A stretch of DNA of 64,000 bases. Origin: Alphaproteobacteria bacterium. Its GTDB lineage: Bacteria > Pseudomonadota > Alphaproteobacteria > Reyranellales > Reyranellaceae. The notes below the pieces were generated by a model. The model was given only the letters and a program-made list of their open reading frames with translations, was not told the origin of the DNA and made no database searches. The translations under genes and the position numbers were made by a program. The DNA is taken from assembly GCA_017307275.1 (NCBI GenBank), contig JAFKFK010000008.1:343451-407450 (forward strand). The letters are read 5' to 3'. This document shows positions 1 to 7,959 of this stretch, piece after piece; the first letter of the stretch is position 1; each line of letters begins with the position of its first letter.

Positions 1-1
1 C

Positions 2-376
2 AGCTCGACCGAGCACTACACCTCGCCGATGCAGACGATTGCCGGGACCGACCGCGCCCAGCGCGTGCAGTTCGCCACCGTCGTCTCCCAGGGCACGATC
101 CAGTCGGCCTACCGGGTTCCCTACGCGGTCTTCGTGAAGGGCGAGAAGGCCGACAAGATGATCATCGTCGGCCTGCAGCCGGGCGAATTGGGCACGGTCT
201 ACCGCATGCGCGCGATCCTCGCGAACATGACGACCATGTCTCGCCTCTCGCCGTTCTTCCAGGAGCGCACCGTGGCGGAAGACGCCAACTTCTTCGACCT
301 GCTGAAGCTGCTCGGCTTCCAGCAGATCACCATCACCGACGGCGACAAGGTCACCCATCAGGTGGACATCAAGTAA
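2..376 (+). CDS. C-terminal part of an unrecognised protein (5' end outside window)
   Basis: The reading frame is already open at base 2 (SSTEHYTSP before the first Met at 29), so the gene probably begins upstream of the window and only about 124 residues are visible. I do not recognise the family. The visible part is soluble, with no membrane segment, and mixes short beta-like stretches (YAVFVKGE, KMIIVGLQPGE) with a helical middle (RMRAILANM). It ends in a TITDGDKVTHQVDIK tail that could be the last strand of a beta domain. It converges on the SDR gene, whose stop is 7 nt away. The Met at 29 is a possible true start, but no clear Shine-Dalgarno precedes it. Confidence 0.6.
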   Translation, partial: SSTEHYTSPMQTIAGTDRAQRVQFATVVSQGTIQSAYRVPYAVFVKGEKADKMIIVGLQPGELGTVYRMRAILANMTTMSRLSPFFQERTVAEDANFFDLLKLLGFQQITITDGDKVTHQVDIK

Positions 377-383
377 GTCGCCC

Positions 384-1139
384 CTAGATCGCGTTCATGC
401 CGCCGTCGATCACCAGCTCGGCGCCGGTCATGAAGCGGGATTCGTCTGAAATCAGGTAGAGCACGCCGTAGGCAATATCCTCCGGCGTGCCGAATTCGCC
501 GACCGGCACGCGCTGACGCGTGCGCTCGCGCGCCTTCTCGCTCGGCAGGATGCTCTCGCCCATCGGCGTGATGATGATACCGGGATGGACCGAGTTGCAG
601 CGCACCTTGTAGCCCTTGCGCGCGCAGTCGATCGCCACGGTCTTGGTGAACTGGCGCACCGCCCCCTTGCTGGCGCCGTAAGCCGAAAGGTCGGGCGTGC
701 CGAGGAACGCCGCCAGCGACGATAGGTTGACGATCGACCCGCCACCGGACGAACGCAGGGCCGGCACGCCATACTTGCAGCCGAGGAAAACACCCTCGAC
801 GTTGATCGACAGGATGCGGCGCCACTGCTCCAGGCTCTCGCCCTCGAAGGTCGAGGGAAACGGACCGGCGATGCCGGCGTTGTTGACCAGGCCGTTCAGC
901 CTGCCCTCGCGCGCCAGGATGTCGTCGATGATGCGCTTCCAGTCGGCTTCCTTCGAGGTGTCCTGCTCCTCGAAGCGGGCCTTGCCACCGATCTGCTGAA
1001 CCGTCTCGAGGCCACCCGGTCGATTGACGTCGGTGACGATCACGGTGGCGCCTTCGGCCGCGAGCAGCTTCGCGGTGGCACGGCCAATGCCCGATCCCGC
1101 ACCCGTGACGAGCACGACCTTGTCTGCAACGCGGCTCAT
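384..1139 (-). CDS. SDR family oxidoreductase
   Basis: This is a 251-residue classical short-chain dehydrogenase/reductase. The N-terminal TGAGSGIG dinucleotide motif follows VVLVTG, NNAG lies mid-protein, the catalytic Ser is in NLSSL, and the YGASK motif supplies Tyr and Lys. The C-terminal GAELVIDGG stretch is the usual end of the family. The start at 1139 is chosen because GGAGGAAGGAAG sits directly upstream; a longer open frame to 1868 has no support and overlaps the divergent isomerase gene. Substrate cannot be read from the sequence. The divergent neighbour is an HCCA-isomerase-like protein, which hints at aromatic or short-chain alcohol metabolism, but this is inference only. Confidence 0.93.
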   Translation of the reverse strand: MSRVADKVVLVTGAGSGIGRATAKLLAAEGATVIVTDVNRPGGLETVQQIGGKARFEEQDTSKEADWKRIIDDILAREGRLNGLVNNAGIAGPFPSTFEGESLEQWRRILSINVEGVFLGCKYGVPALRSSGGGSIVNLSSLAAFLGTPDLSAYGASKGAVRQFTKTVAIDCARKGYKVRCNSVHPGIIITPMGESILPSEKARERTRQRVPVGEFGTPEDIAYGVLYLISDESRFMTGAELVIDGGMNAI

Positions 1140-1211
1140 ATCTTCCTTCCTCCGATTTCCTTGTCGCGACGCTAGAAGCAGCGCAGGTTGACGACAAGCA
1201 GGGAGGAACGA

Positions 1212-1808
1212 ATGGCTCGCACGCTGGAATTCTACTTCGACTATGGTAGCCCCTACAGCTACCTGGCCGATACGCAAGTCGCCGCCATCGCGGCGCGCAC
1301 CGGCGCCACCCTGGTCAGGAAGCCAATGCTGCTGGGCGGCGTGTTCAAGGCCACGGGCAACGCCTCGCCGATGACGGTGCCGGCGAAGTCGAAGTGGGCA
1401 TCCACCGACATGCCGATGTGGGCGAAGCATTACGGCGTGCCGTTCCAGGTCAATCCGCATTTCCCGGTGAACACGCTCACCGTGATGCGCGGCGCCGCAG
1501 CAGCAGAAATCGACGGCGTGTTCGGCCGCTACCACCCGGCGATCTACAAGGCGATGTGGGTCGACGGGCGCAACCTCAACGACATCAACGAGATCGCGGC
1601 CGTGCTCACCGCGGCCGGCCTCGATGCCGCAACCTTCGGCAAGCGGATCCAGGATCAGGACGTGAAGGATCGTCTCAAGACGACGACCGACGAGGCCGTA
1701 ACGCGCGGCGTGTTCGGCGCGCCGACCTGTTTCGTGGACAGCACAATGTTCTTCGGCAACGATCGCCTGCCATTCGTGGAAATGGCACTCAACGGAGACC
1801 TTAAATGA
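1212..1808 (+). CDS. 2-hydroxychromene-2-carboxylate isomerase family (DsbA-like fold)
   Basis: The 198-residue protein begins FYFDYGSPYSYLA, the signature of the HCCA isomerase / kappa-class GST branch of the thioredoxin fold, where the Ser of GSPYS replaces the redox Cys and binds glutathione. GVFGAPTCFVD near the C-terminus is the conserved cis-Pro region. Known members isomerise 2-hydroxychromene-2-carboxylate in naphthalene-type pathways or act as glutathione transferases. No other aromatic-degradation gene is nearby, so the true substrate is unknown. The start at 1212 follows GGGAGGAAC; an in-frame upstream Met at 1188 is less well placed. The stop overlaps the next start in ATGA, so the two genes are translationally coupled. 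Confidence 0.88.
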   Translation: MARTLEFYFDYGSPYSYLADTQVAAIAARTGATLVRKPMLLGGVFKATGNASPMTVPAKSKWASTDMPMWAKHYGVPFQVNPHFPVNTLTVMRGAAAAEIDGVFGRYHPAIYKAMWVDGRNLNDINEIAAVLTAAGLDAATFGKRIQDQDVKDRLKTTTDEAVTRGVFGAPTCFVDSTMFFGNDRLPFVEMALNGDLK

Positions 1809-2242
1809 AAAGACTTGGGGCGCTCGTCGCGGCCGGTACCCTCCTCGCCGCCCTGCCCTCGTTCGCACAGACCGTCGGCACCTGCCCGCGCGGCGGTGGC
1901 AGCAGCCAGCCGCAGCCCGTGCGCATCCTGTTCGATCTCGGCAGCTCGCACATCCGGCCGGCCGAGAAGCCCGTCATCGCGCAAGCTGTAAAGACCGCCA
2001 AGGACCGTCAGGTCTCGGCCATCTGCCTGATCGGCCATACCGACAAGCTGGGCGACAAGGCCTACAATGAGAAGCTCTCGCGGGCGCGAGCGCAGGCCGT
2101 CGCCGCCGAGATGGTGCACGCCGGCTATCTGGGCAAGAACATCACAATCGTCGCCGACCCGGAAGCCTTCGGGAACATGAGCCTGGGCAAGGAGAATGCC
2201 TCGGAGATCGACCGCAAAGTGACGATCTTTTACGCGCGCTAG
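1805..2242 (+). CDS. Exported OmpA-family C-terminal domain protein
   Basis: The 145-residue protein has a Sec signal peptide (MKRLGALVAAGTLLAALPSFA, cleavage after about residue 21) and then a single OmpA/MotB-like domain. VRILFDLGSSHIRPA corresponds to the first strand and helix, LIGHTDKLGDKAYNEKLS to the conserved H-T-D and N-x-x-L-S peptidoglycan-binding signature, and RAQAVAAEM to the following helix. It probably binds peptidoglycan in the periplasm. It lacks a lipobox and a beta-barrel, so it is a minimal periplasmic member. It overlaps the isomerase gene by 4 nt; a functional link between the two is not obvious. Confidence 0.85.
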   Translation: MKRLGALVAAGTLLAALPSFAQTVGTCPRGGGSSQPQPVRILFDLGSSHIRPAEKPVIAQAVKTAKDRQVSAICLIGHTDKLGDKAYNEKLSRARAQAVAAEMVHAGYLGKNITIVADPEAFGNMSLGKENASEIDRKVTIFYAR

Positions 2243-2258
2243 AAGATTGTCTTCATTC

Positions 2259-2335
2259 TGTCGTCCTGAGCGCAGCGAAGGACCTCATCGCCGTTCGCAA
2301 CGGGCAAGAGATCCTTCGCTGCGCTCAGGATGACA
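2259..2335. repeat. Long inverted repeat (REP-like or terminator hairpin)
   Basis: A 19-bp perfect inverted repeat has arms at 2264-2282 (TCCTGAGCGCAGCGAAGGA) and 2312-2330, extendable with one mismatch to about 24 bp, around a 29-nt loop. It lies between convergent genes (stops at 2242 and 2363). There is no strong T-tract. It could be a bidirectional terminator hairpin or a dispersed REP-like element; similar GAGCGCAGCGAAGGA words recur in many proteobacterial intergenic regions from general experience. I saw no second copy in this window. Confidence 0.7.
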
Positions 2336-2362
2336 TGAAGGGTCGAAGCGCCAAACTCTCGA

Positions 2363-3355
2363 TCAGCCGGTGGCGTTCATCTCGATTGCGACCTTGCCGA
2401 CCACCTTGCGGTCGATCAGGGCACGGAAAGCATCGGCTGCGCACTCCATCGGGAAACGATGCGAGATGTGCGGCCGCATCACGCCCAGGCCTGCCAGTCG
2501 CGGCAACTCTTCGACATAGTCGCGGCCGAGTTCCGGCGAGTGACGCAGGATCGTCTCGCCGGCCCGCACGCCCAGCACCGTCAGGCCCTTGATCAGGATG
2601 TGGTTGGACATGAGCTTGCTCGGCCCACCCGAGGTGAAGCCTACCACCAGCAACCGCGCACCGTAGGCGGCGGCCCGCACGGACTTCTCCAGCACCTCGC
2701 CGCCAACCGGATCGTAGACCACGTCGACGCCTCGGCCCTCGGTCAGGCGCTTGGCCGCCGCGACGAAATCGTCGGTGCGATAGTTCACGACATGGTCGGC
2801 ACCGTTCTGGCGCACGACGGCCAGCCGGGCATCGTCGCTGCCGGTGGCGATCACCGTGGCGCCAAGGTGCTTGCCGAGCTGAACCGCCGCCAGGCCGACG
2901 CCGCCCGAGGCACCGTGAACCAGCAGCACTTCGCCTTTCTTGAGCTGGGCGCGATGAACCAGCGAATGGAAGGCGGTCTGGGCGGCGACCCTGAAGCCCG
3001 CGCCTTCCGCGTAGGACCAGTCGGCCGGCAGACGCAGGAGCTGGCCTTTGGCCGGCACGCGGACATACTCGGCAAAAGCGCCCGGGCGAACGCCGAAGAT
3101 CACCCGGTCCTCGGGCTTCCAGCCCGTCACGTCCGCGCCGACGGTGTGGATCGTGCCTGCCCCTTCCATGCCCGGCACGAACGGCAGTTCCGGCTTGTGC
3201 TGGTAGCCGCCGGACACCATCAGGACGTCGGGAAAGTTGACCGAGGCTGCGCCGACCCGGATCACGATATCGCCCGGCCCCGCTTCGGGGATCGGGCGCT
3301 CTTCGATATGAAGGACCGAGGGATCGCCGAGGCGATCGCAGACGACCGCCCGCAT
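2363..3355 (-). CDS. NADPH:quinone oxidoreductase family (MDR superfamily, zinc-free)
   Basis: The 330-residue protein opens MRAVVCDRLGDPSVLHIEE, the usual start of QOR-type medium-chain reductases. The GroES-like domain covers about residues 25-130 and the Rossmann domain has GASGGVGLAAVQLGKHLG near 145-165. The cysteine and histidine zinc ligands of alcohol dehydrogenases are absent. ADHVVNYRTDDF and GGEVLEKSVRAAAYGARLLVVGF match the family. Members reduce quinones, enones or acyl-CoA esters with NADPH in the cytosol. The start lies 4 nt after the carbamoyltransferase stop on the same strand, so the two may be cotranscribed. Confidence 0.92.
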   Translation of the reverse strand: MRAVVCDRLGDPSVLHIEERPIPEAGPGDIVIRVGAASVNFPDVLMVSGGYQHKPELPFVPGMEGAGTIHTVGADVTGWKPEDRVIFGVRPGAFAEYVRVPAKGQLLRLPADWSYAEGAGFRVAAQTAFHSLVHRAQLKKGEVLLVHGASGGVGLAAVQLGKHLGATVIATGSDDARLAVVRQNGADHVVNYRTDDFVAAAKRLTEGRGVDVVYDPVGGEVLEKSVRAAAYGARLLVVGFTSGGPSKLMSNHILIKGLTVLGVRAGETILRHSPELGRDYVEELPRLAGLGVMRPHISHRFPMECAADAFRALIDRKVVGKVAIEMNATG

Positions 3356-3359
3356 CCGG

Positions 3360-5195
3360 CTAATCGAGCTCGAAGGCGTTCTTGTAGTCGAGCTTCAGCG
3401 CCGGATCCTGGTCTTCCTTCTTGAGGAAGCAGTTGCCGACCACGAGCACTTCGATCTCGCTGCCCATGAAGCAGCGGAACGCGTCTTCGGGCGTGCAGAC
3501 GATCGGCTCGCCACGGACGTTGAACGAGGTGTTCACCAGGACCGAGCTTCCCGTCTTGGCCTTGAAGGCTTCGAGGAGTTTGTGGAAGTCCGGATTGGTT
3601 TCCTCGTGCACGGTCTGGATGCGCGCGGAGTAGTCGACGTGGGTGACGGCCGGAATGTCGGACCGCGGCACATTCAGCTTGTCGATGCCGAACAGCGCTT
3701 CTTCCTCGGCCGTCATGGCGCGGCGACGGCCTTCGTTCACCGGCGCGACCATCAGCATGTAAGGGCTCTCGGTCTTGATATCGAAATACTTCGACGCATC
3801 CTCGCTCAGCACCGCCGGCGCGAAGGGACGGAACGATTCGCGATACTTGACCTTGAGATTGAGCGTCTTCTGCATCGAGGGCGAACGCGCATCGCCCAGA
3901 ATCGAGCGCGCGCCGAGTGAGCGCGGGCCGAATTCCATGCGGCCCTGCATCCAGCCCACCGCCTTGGCATCGGCCAGAGCCTGCGCGGTCTGGTCGATCA
4001 TCTCAGCGTGCGTAAGACGGGTGAACTTGGCGCCCGCCGCCGTGAGGCGCTCGGCGATCTCGTCGTCCTTGAACTCGGGGCCGAGATAGGAGCCCGCCAT
4101 GCTGTCCATGTGGCCATTGAGCTTGCGCGCCTGGCCGAGGAACCCGTGATAGGCGGCGTAGGCTGCGCCGACCGCGCCGCCGGCGTCGCCGGCCGCGGGC
4201 TGCACCCAGATGCCGTCGAAAATGTTCTCGCGCAGCAGCTTGCCGTTGGCGACGCAGTTCAGCGCCACACCACCGGCGAGGCAGATGTTCTTGGCGCCGG
4301 TTTCCTTCTTCACCGACTTGCCGAGTCGGATCACGATCTCCTCGGTGACGGCCTGCACCGACGCCGCGAGGTCCATGTGATGCTGCGTGAGCTGCTGCTC
4401 GGGTGTGCGCGCCTTGCCGCCGAACAGCGCGCCGAACTTGTCGTTCGTCATGCGGAGGCCGGTGCAATAGTCGAAATACTGCTGATCCAGACGGAACGAG
4501 CCGTCTTCCTTGAGGTCGACGATCTTGTCGAGGATCAGGTTCTTGAACTTGGGTTCGCCATAGGGCGCAAGGCCCATGACCTTGTACTCACCCGAGTTGA
4601 CCTTGAAGCCCGTGTAATAGGTGAAGGCCGAGTAGAGCAGGCCGAGCGAGTGCGGGAAGTGGATCTCGCGCAGCATCTCGAGCTTGTTGCCCTGGCCCCA
4701 GGCCAGCGATGTCGTGGCCCATTCGCCGACGCCGTCCATGCACAGCACGGCGGCTTCTTCGTAGGGAGACGGGAAGAAGGCTGACGCGGCATGGCTCTGG
4801 TGATGCTCGCCGAACAGCAGGCGCTTCTGCCAATCGAAGTCCGGCTCCCAGTGCTTCATCTCATCGCGCAGCAGCGTCTTCTGGAAGAGCTTTTCCTTCA
4901 GCCACAACGGCATAGCCATGCGGAAGGACGTGAAGCCGCGCGGCGCATAGGCGAGGTAGGTTTCGAGCAGCCGCTCGAACTTCAGGAAAGGCTTGTCGTA
5001 GAAGGCGACATAGTCGACGTCCGGCATCTTGATGCCGGCGCGGTCCAGGCAGAACTGGACCGCATTCTGCGGGAAGCCCGCATCGTGTTTCTTACGGGTG
5101 AAGCGCTCCTCCTGCGCAGCGCTCACCAAATGGCCGTCCTCTATGAGCGCCGCAGCGCTGTCGTGATAGAAGGCCGAGATGCCGAGCACCCGCAT
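3360..5195 (-). CDS. Carbamoyltransferase, NodU/CmcH/TobZ family (SxtI-like)
   Basis: This 611-residue enzyme transfers a carbamoyl group from carbamoyl phosphate, through a carbamoyl-adenylate, to a hydroxyl of a sugar or natural product. The N-terminal ASKHA-type domain starts MRVLGISAFYHDSAAALIED. HHQSHAASAF holds the conserved metal-binding histidines, followed by VLCMDGVGEW. LAGGVALNCVANGK and GPRSLGARSILGD belong to the C-terminal half, which ends with the usual RGEPIVCTPEDAFRCF. Length is typical for the family. It is third in a run after the SxtJ-like and DUF5989 genes (gap 18 nt). No glycosyltransferase or polyketide cluster is nearby, so the acceptor is unknown. Confidence 0.94.
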   Translation of the reverse strand: MRVLGISAFYHDSAAALIEDGHLVSAAQEERFTRKKHDAGFPQNAVQFCLDRAGIKMPDVDYVAFYDKPFLKFERLLETYLAYAPRGFTSFRMAMPLWLKEKLFQKTLLRDEMKHWEPDFDWQKRLLFGEHHQSHAASAFFPSPYEEAAVLCMDGVGEWATTSLAWGQGNKLEMLREIHFPHSLGLLYSAFTYYTGFKVNSGEYKVMGLAPYGEPKFKNLILDKIVDLKEDGSFRLDQQYFDYCTGLRMTNDKFGALFGGKARTPEQQLTQHHMDLAASVQAVTEEIVIRLGKSVKKETGAKNICLAGGVALNCVANGKLLRENIFDGIWVQPAAGDAGGAVGAAYAAYHGFLGQARKLNGHMDSMAGSYLGPEFKDDEIAERLTAAGAKFTRLTHAEMIDQTAQALADAKAVGWMQGRMEFGPRSLGARSILGDARSPSMQKTLNLKVKYRESFRPFAPAVLSEDASKYFDIKTESPYMLMVAPVNEGRRRAMTAEEEALFGIDKLNVPRSDIPAVTHVDYSARIQTVHEETNPDFHKLLEAFKAKTGSSVLVNTSFNVRGEPIVCTPEDAFRCFMGSEIEVLVVGNCFLKKEDQDPALKLDYKNAFELD

Positions 5196-5213
5196 GGAAC
5201 TGGTCCTACCCGA

Positions 5214-5366
5214 TTAGAAGAGCGTGTAGATGAATGGCGCGATCGCCGACCCCTTGGTCAGTACGATCAGGCCGCCGAAGATTACCATCATGATGAGGAT
5301 CGGCAGCAGCCAGAATTTCTTGCGCTCTCTCATGAACGCCCAAAGTTCGACAATGATTGAGCCCAT
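5214..5366 (-). CDS. DUF5989 small membrane protein (SxtK-like)
   Basis: A 50-residue protein reads MGSIIVELWAFMRERKKFWL, then a single hydrophobic segment (about residues 19-37, LLPILIMMVIFGG), then LTKGSAIAPFIYTLF at the end. WxFxRxRKKFWLLPI and SAxAPFIYTLF are the hallmark of DUF5989, a family almost always encoded next to carbamoyltransferases. It lies between the SxtJ-like gene (stop at 5385) and the carbamoyltransferase start (5195). Its function is unknown; as a one-helix membrane protein it may anchor the carbamoyltransferase with SxtJ. It is easily missed by length cut-offs. Confidence 0.9.
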   Translation of the reverse strand: MGSIIVELWAFMRERKKFWLLPILIMMVIFGGLIVLTKGSAIAPFIYTLF

Positions 5367-5384
5367 GGCTCGGTCCTTTCGCGA

Positions 5385-5816
5385 TCAGAACTGGTTGCGC
5401 ATGGATTGCGGCGGCGGGCCCGGCGGGCTGCGCTCGATCCAGTAGGTCTTGGCGTTTCGGTCCAGCTTGAGCCGAAGGAAATCCTTGCCGAAGGCTCGCA
5501 TCAGCAAACCGATCGGCATGATCGTCACGAAGAACAGCAGGCCGAGGACGAGCGGATTCATCACCTTGTAAAGGAGAAGTCCGAACTTCAGCCAAAGCCG
5601 GTTCAGCGGGTTTAGGATTTTGGGTACGGTGAGCGCGACGACAAGGAACGCTACCGCAACCGGTAGCGTCCAGTGCCACGCCCAGCTGTGGTGCCACAGC
5701 GAGAAGGCCGTGAGGATGCCGAAAAATCCGGCAAAGACGAGACCAAAGCCGCGATCGGAGCCCGCCTGGACGTGCTCCTCTCGCGAAAAGTCTTCATGAA
5801 GCTGGCTGGTCGCCAT
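5385..5816 (-). CDS. SxtJ family membrane protein
   Basis: The 143-residue protein has three predicted membrane helices, about residues 24-42 (GFGLVFAGFFGILTAFSLW), 47-68 (WTLPVAVAFLVVALTVP) and 88-108 (NPLVLGLLFFVTIMPIGLL). Between them lies the conserved KILNPLNRLWLKFGLLLYKVMNP loop, and LRLKLDRNAKTYWIERSPP forms the C-terminal cytoplasmic tail. This pattern matches SxtJ, first named in the cyanobacterial saxitoxin cluster and found widely beside carbamoyltransferases. Its biochemical role is not known. It is the first gene of the three-gene run; the 81 nt before the TetR stop would hold the promoter. Confidence 0.9.
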   Translation of the reverse strand: MATSQLHEDFSREEHVQAGSDRGFGLVFAGFFGILTAFSLWHHSWAWHWTLPVAVAFLVVALTVPKILNPLNRLWLKFGLLLYKVMNPLVLGLLFFVTIMPIGLLMRAFGKDFLRLKLDRNAKTYWIERSPPGPPPQSMRNQF

Positions 5817-5897
5817 TTTCTTAACGTCGCGGTTCCGTTAGGGGGCTCTTAACTCCCTGATCCCAAACGCCAAGTCAATTGGCGACCTCGTGAGCGG

Positions 5898-6572
5898 TTA
5901 TTCCGCCGCGGCGGCCACGGCCTGGTTGTAGCCCAGGAGGGCCGACAGGGTCCGGCGCCAGACGGCCGTGGCGCGCTCGAAGCTGAGCCCGTCCCGGCGG
6001 CGGAGCACGATCCAGGCGTCCAGCGACAGGGCCGCACCGATCGCGTCGGCCAGCTCCTCGCGGGCCTGCTCGTCCAGAGCCTCGAATTCCGGCGCAAAAG
6101 CCTGGAAAGTGGCCGTCCGAAGCTCGCGCTTGGAGGCCAGGCCGCGCTCGATCAGAGCCGGATGGCCAACGAACTGGCCGGCGGCAACCCGCAGCGGGAC
6201 GATCTTGTCGAACAACTCGGCGAAGTTCTGGACCATCGAGTCGATGCGAATGGCCAGCGGCTCGTTGGCCGCCGTCGCCGTCGGGGTCGCCACATCCTTA
6301 CGGATGGCGTCCATGACAGTTACGAAAAGTGACTCTACGTCGCCGAAATGCTGGAACACCGAACGCACCGAGACGTCCGCGCGCTTGGCAACCGCGACCA
6401 CGGTGGGGGCAGTGCTGGTTTCGGCGATCATCGCCTTCGCCGCCTCAATGACCTTGCGACGGGTTTCGGCCGCACGCCGATTGCGCCCATCGGTACGGCC
6501 AGCCGTCCCGCTCATATCCGCCGCCGTCGTTGCCACTGCGTTGCCGCGCGGCATCACCGCTGCTTCGCTCAT
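5898..6572 (-). CDS. TetR/AcrR family transcriptional regulator
   Basis: The 224-residue regulator has an N-terminal HTH at about residues 30-75 (RRKVIEAAKAMIAE, then VAVAKRADVSVRSVFQHFGD, the recognition helix region) and a helical C-terminal ligand domain. The chosen start at 6572 (MSEAAVMPRG) is preceded by AGGAAAGAG; a longer frame to 6710 would run into the divergent HAD gene. A 119-nt region separates it from the HAD gene, so it may control that gene or the SxtJ module behind it, or itself. The ligand is unknown. Confidence 0.88.
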   Translation of the reverse strand: MSEAAVMPRGNAVATTAADMSGTAGRTDGRNRRAAETRRKVIEAAKAMIAETSTAPTVVAVAKRADVSVRSVFQHFGDVESLFVTVMDAIRKDVATPTATAANEPLAIRIDSMVQNFAELFDKIVPLRVAAGQFVGHPALIERGLASKRELRTATFQAFAPEFEALDEQAREELADAIGAALSLDAWIVLRRRDGLSFERATAVWRRTLSALLGYNQAVAAAAE

Positions 6573-6691
6573 GTGCTCTTTCCTATCCGAAGTTAGAGGC
6601 CAACGATGGTCAACGACCAGCCCGTCGCCTATGGAGGGCGTGAGATAAGGGCCGAGTAAGGCAGGAACAAGGTAAACTCCGTCGCACCACC

Positions 6692-7357
6692 ATGAATACG
6701 AGCCATGCAAAAACCCCGCTCGCCGTCCTTTGGGACTTCGGCGGCGTGATTCTCTCCAGCCCGTTCGAAGCGTTTAATCGTTATGAATCAGAGGCTGGCC
6801 TTCCCAAAGATTTCATTCGCGGCCTGAATGCGCGCAATCCGGACACGAATGCGTGGGCAAAGATGGAACGAAGCGAAGTTTCCCTCGACGGTTTTGTCGC
6901 ACTCTTCGAGGAGGAAGCGCGCGAGCAAGGACGCAAAGTCGACGGCTGGAAAATATTGCAGGCACTGAGCGGCGACATTCGGCCGCAGATGGTCGAAGCC
7001 CTGCGCCGCTGCAAGGCAGCCTTTCGCGTCGCGTGCATCACCAACAACATGAAGTCTGGCGAAGGCCCCGGCATGGCGCGCAGCCCGGAGAAGGTGAAAG
7101 CCGTCGCCGAGATCATGACTCTGTTCGAGCATGTCGTTGAATCGAGCAAACTCGGCCTGCGCAAACCGGATCCCAAGATCTACCAACATGCCTGCGAGCT
7201 GCTGGGCGTACCGCCGGAGCGGTGCATCTATCTCGACGACCTCGGCATCAACCTGAAGCCGGCGCGCGCGATGGGCATGCGTACCATCAAGGTGGGAGAC
7301 CCCGACGTCGCGATCGACGAACTGCAGGCAATGGTGGGCATTCCCCTGCGGGGCTGA
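6692..7357 (+). CDS. HAD family hydrolase (HAD-IA, epoxide-hydrolase-N-like)
   Basis: A 221-residue haloacid dehalogenase-superfamily protein. Motif I is WDFGGVIL, motif II is CITNNMK, motif III is the K of GLRKPDPKIY, and motif IV is YLDDLGINLKPARAMGM. The cap lies between motifs I and II. In motif I the second Asp (general acid/base of phosphatases) is Gly, which is common in this bacterial sEH-N-like branch and makes a simple phosphatase role uncertain. The stop shares one base with the recX start (TGATG), so the pair is coupled. Confidence 0.9.
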   Translation: MNTSHAKTPLAVLWDFGGVILSSPFEAFNRYESEAGLPKDFIRGLNARNPDTNAWAKMERSEVSLDGFVALFEEEAREQGRKVDGWKILQALSGDIRPQMVEALRRCKAAFRVACITNNMKSGEGPGMARSPEKVKAVAEIMTLFEHVVESSKLGLRKPDPKIYQHACELLGVPPERCIYLDDLGINLKPARAMGMRTIKVGDPDVAIDELQAMVGIPLRG

Positions 7358-7926
7358 TGGACGTGAAGCGCATCGCGCGCCCGATCACTGCCAAGTACCT
7401 GCAGAACGCAGCAGCGTTCTATCTCGAACGATATGCCAGTTCGGCAGAGGGGCTGCGGCGCGTCCTGCGCCGCCGGGTGCGCAAGGCGGAGATGCTGGAC
7501 GCGCCGGTCATGGACAATGTCGAACAGGCAATCGAAGCCATCGTGCAGAAATTCGTCACGGCGGGCCTGCTCGACGACAAGGCCTTCGCCCAGACCAAGG
7601 CGCGCTCCCTTCATCGTCGCGGCGCGTCGAACCGTCTGACGCGCCAGCGCCTGCAAGCGGCCGGAATCGATCAGGATACGGTCGACAGCGCCATGATCTC
7701 GCTCGACGACGAGCTTGGCTCCAATCCCCAGAGTCGCGAACTGAGAGCGGCCGCGGCTTTCGCGCGGCGACGGAGGATTGGGCCCTACCGCGCAAAGGAT
7801 CGGGAGGCCAATCGCCTACGTGACCTGGCGGCGCTGGCCCGCGCAGGCTTCGCCTACGACCTCGCGCGCAAAGTAATCGACGCGACCGATCTCGACATGC
7901 TGTCCGCCACGCTGGACGAAGCTTGA
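7357..7926 (+). CDS. recX: RecX family regulatory protein
   Basis: The 189-residue protein contains the three-helix repeats of RecX: AAAFYLERYASSAEGLRRVLRRR near the N-terminus, FVTAGLLDDKAFAQTKARSLHRRGASNRLTRQRL in the middle, and RRRIGPYR with FAYDLARKVI at the end. RecX binds RecA filaments and limits their extension. It is not next to recA here; it overlaps the HAD gene by one base. The start at 7357 (MDVKRIARPIT) is the only sensible one because the upstream frame lies inside the HAD gene. Confidence 0.85.
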   Translation: MDVKRIARPITAKYLQNAAAFYLERYASSAEGLRRVLRRRVRKAEMLDAPVMDNVEQAIEAIVQKFVTAGLLDDKAFAQTKARSLHRRGASNRLTRQRLQAAGIDQDTVDSAMISLDDELGSNPQSRELRAAAAFARRRRIGPYRAKDREANRLRDLAALARAGFAYDLARKVIDATDLDMLSATLDEA

Positions 7927-7959
7927 GCGGCCCGCCATCCTTTCCAAGGAGAACCCCCC

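Noticed and set aside
6600..6620. CAACGA direct repeat near the first TetR gene
   Set aside because: Too short, and not palindromic as expected for a TetR operator.
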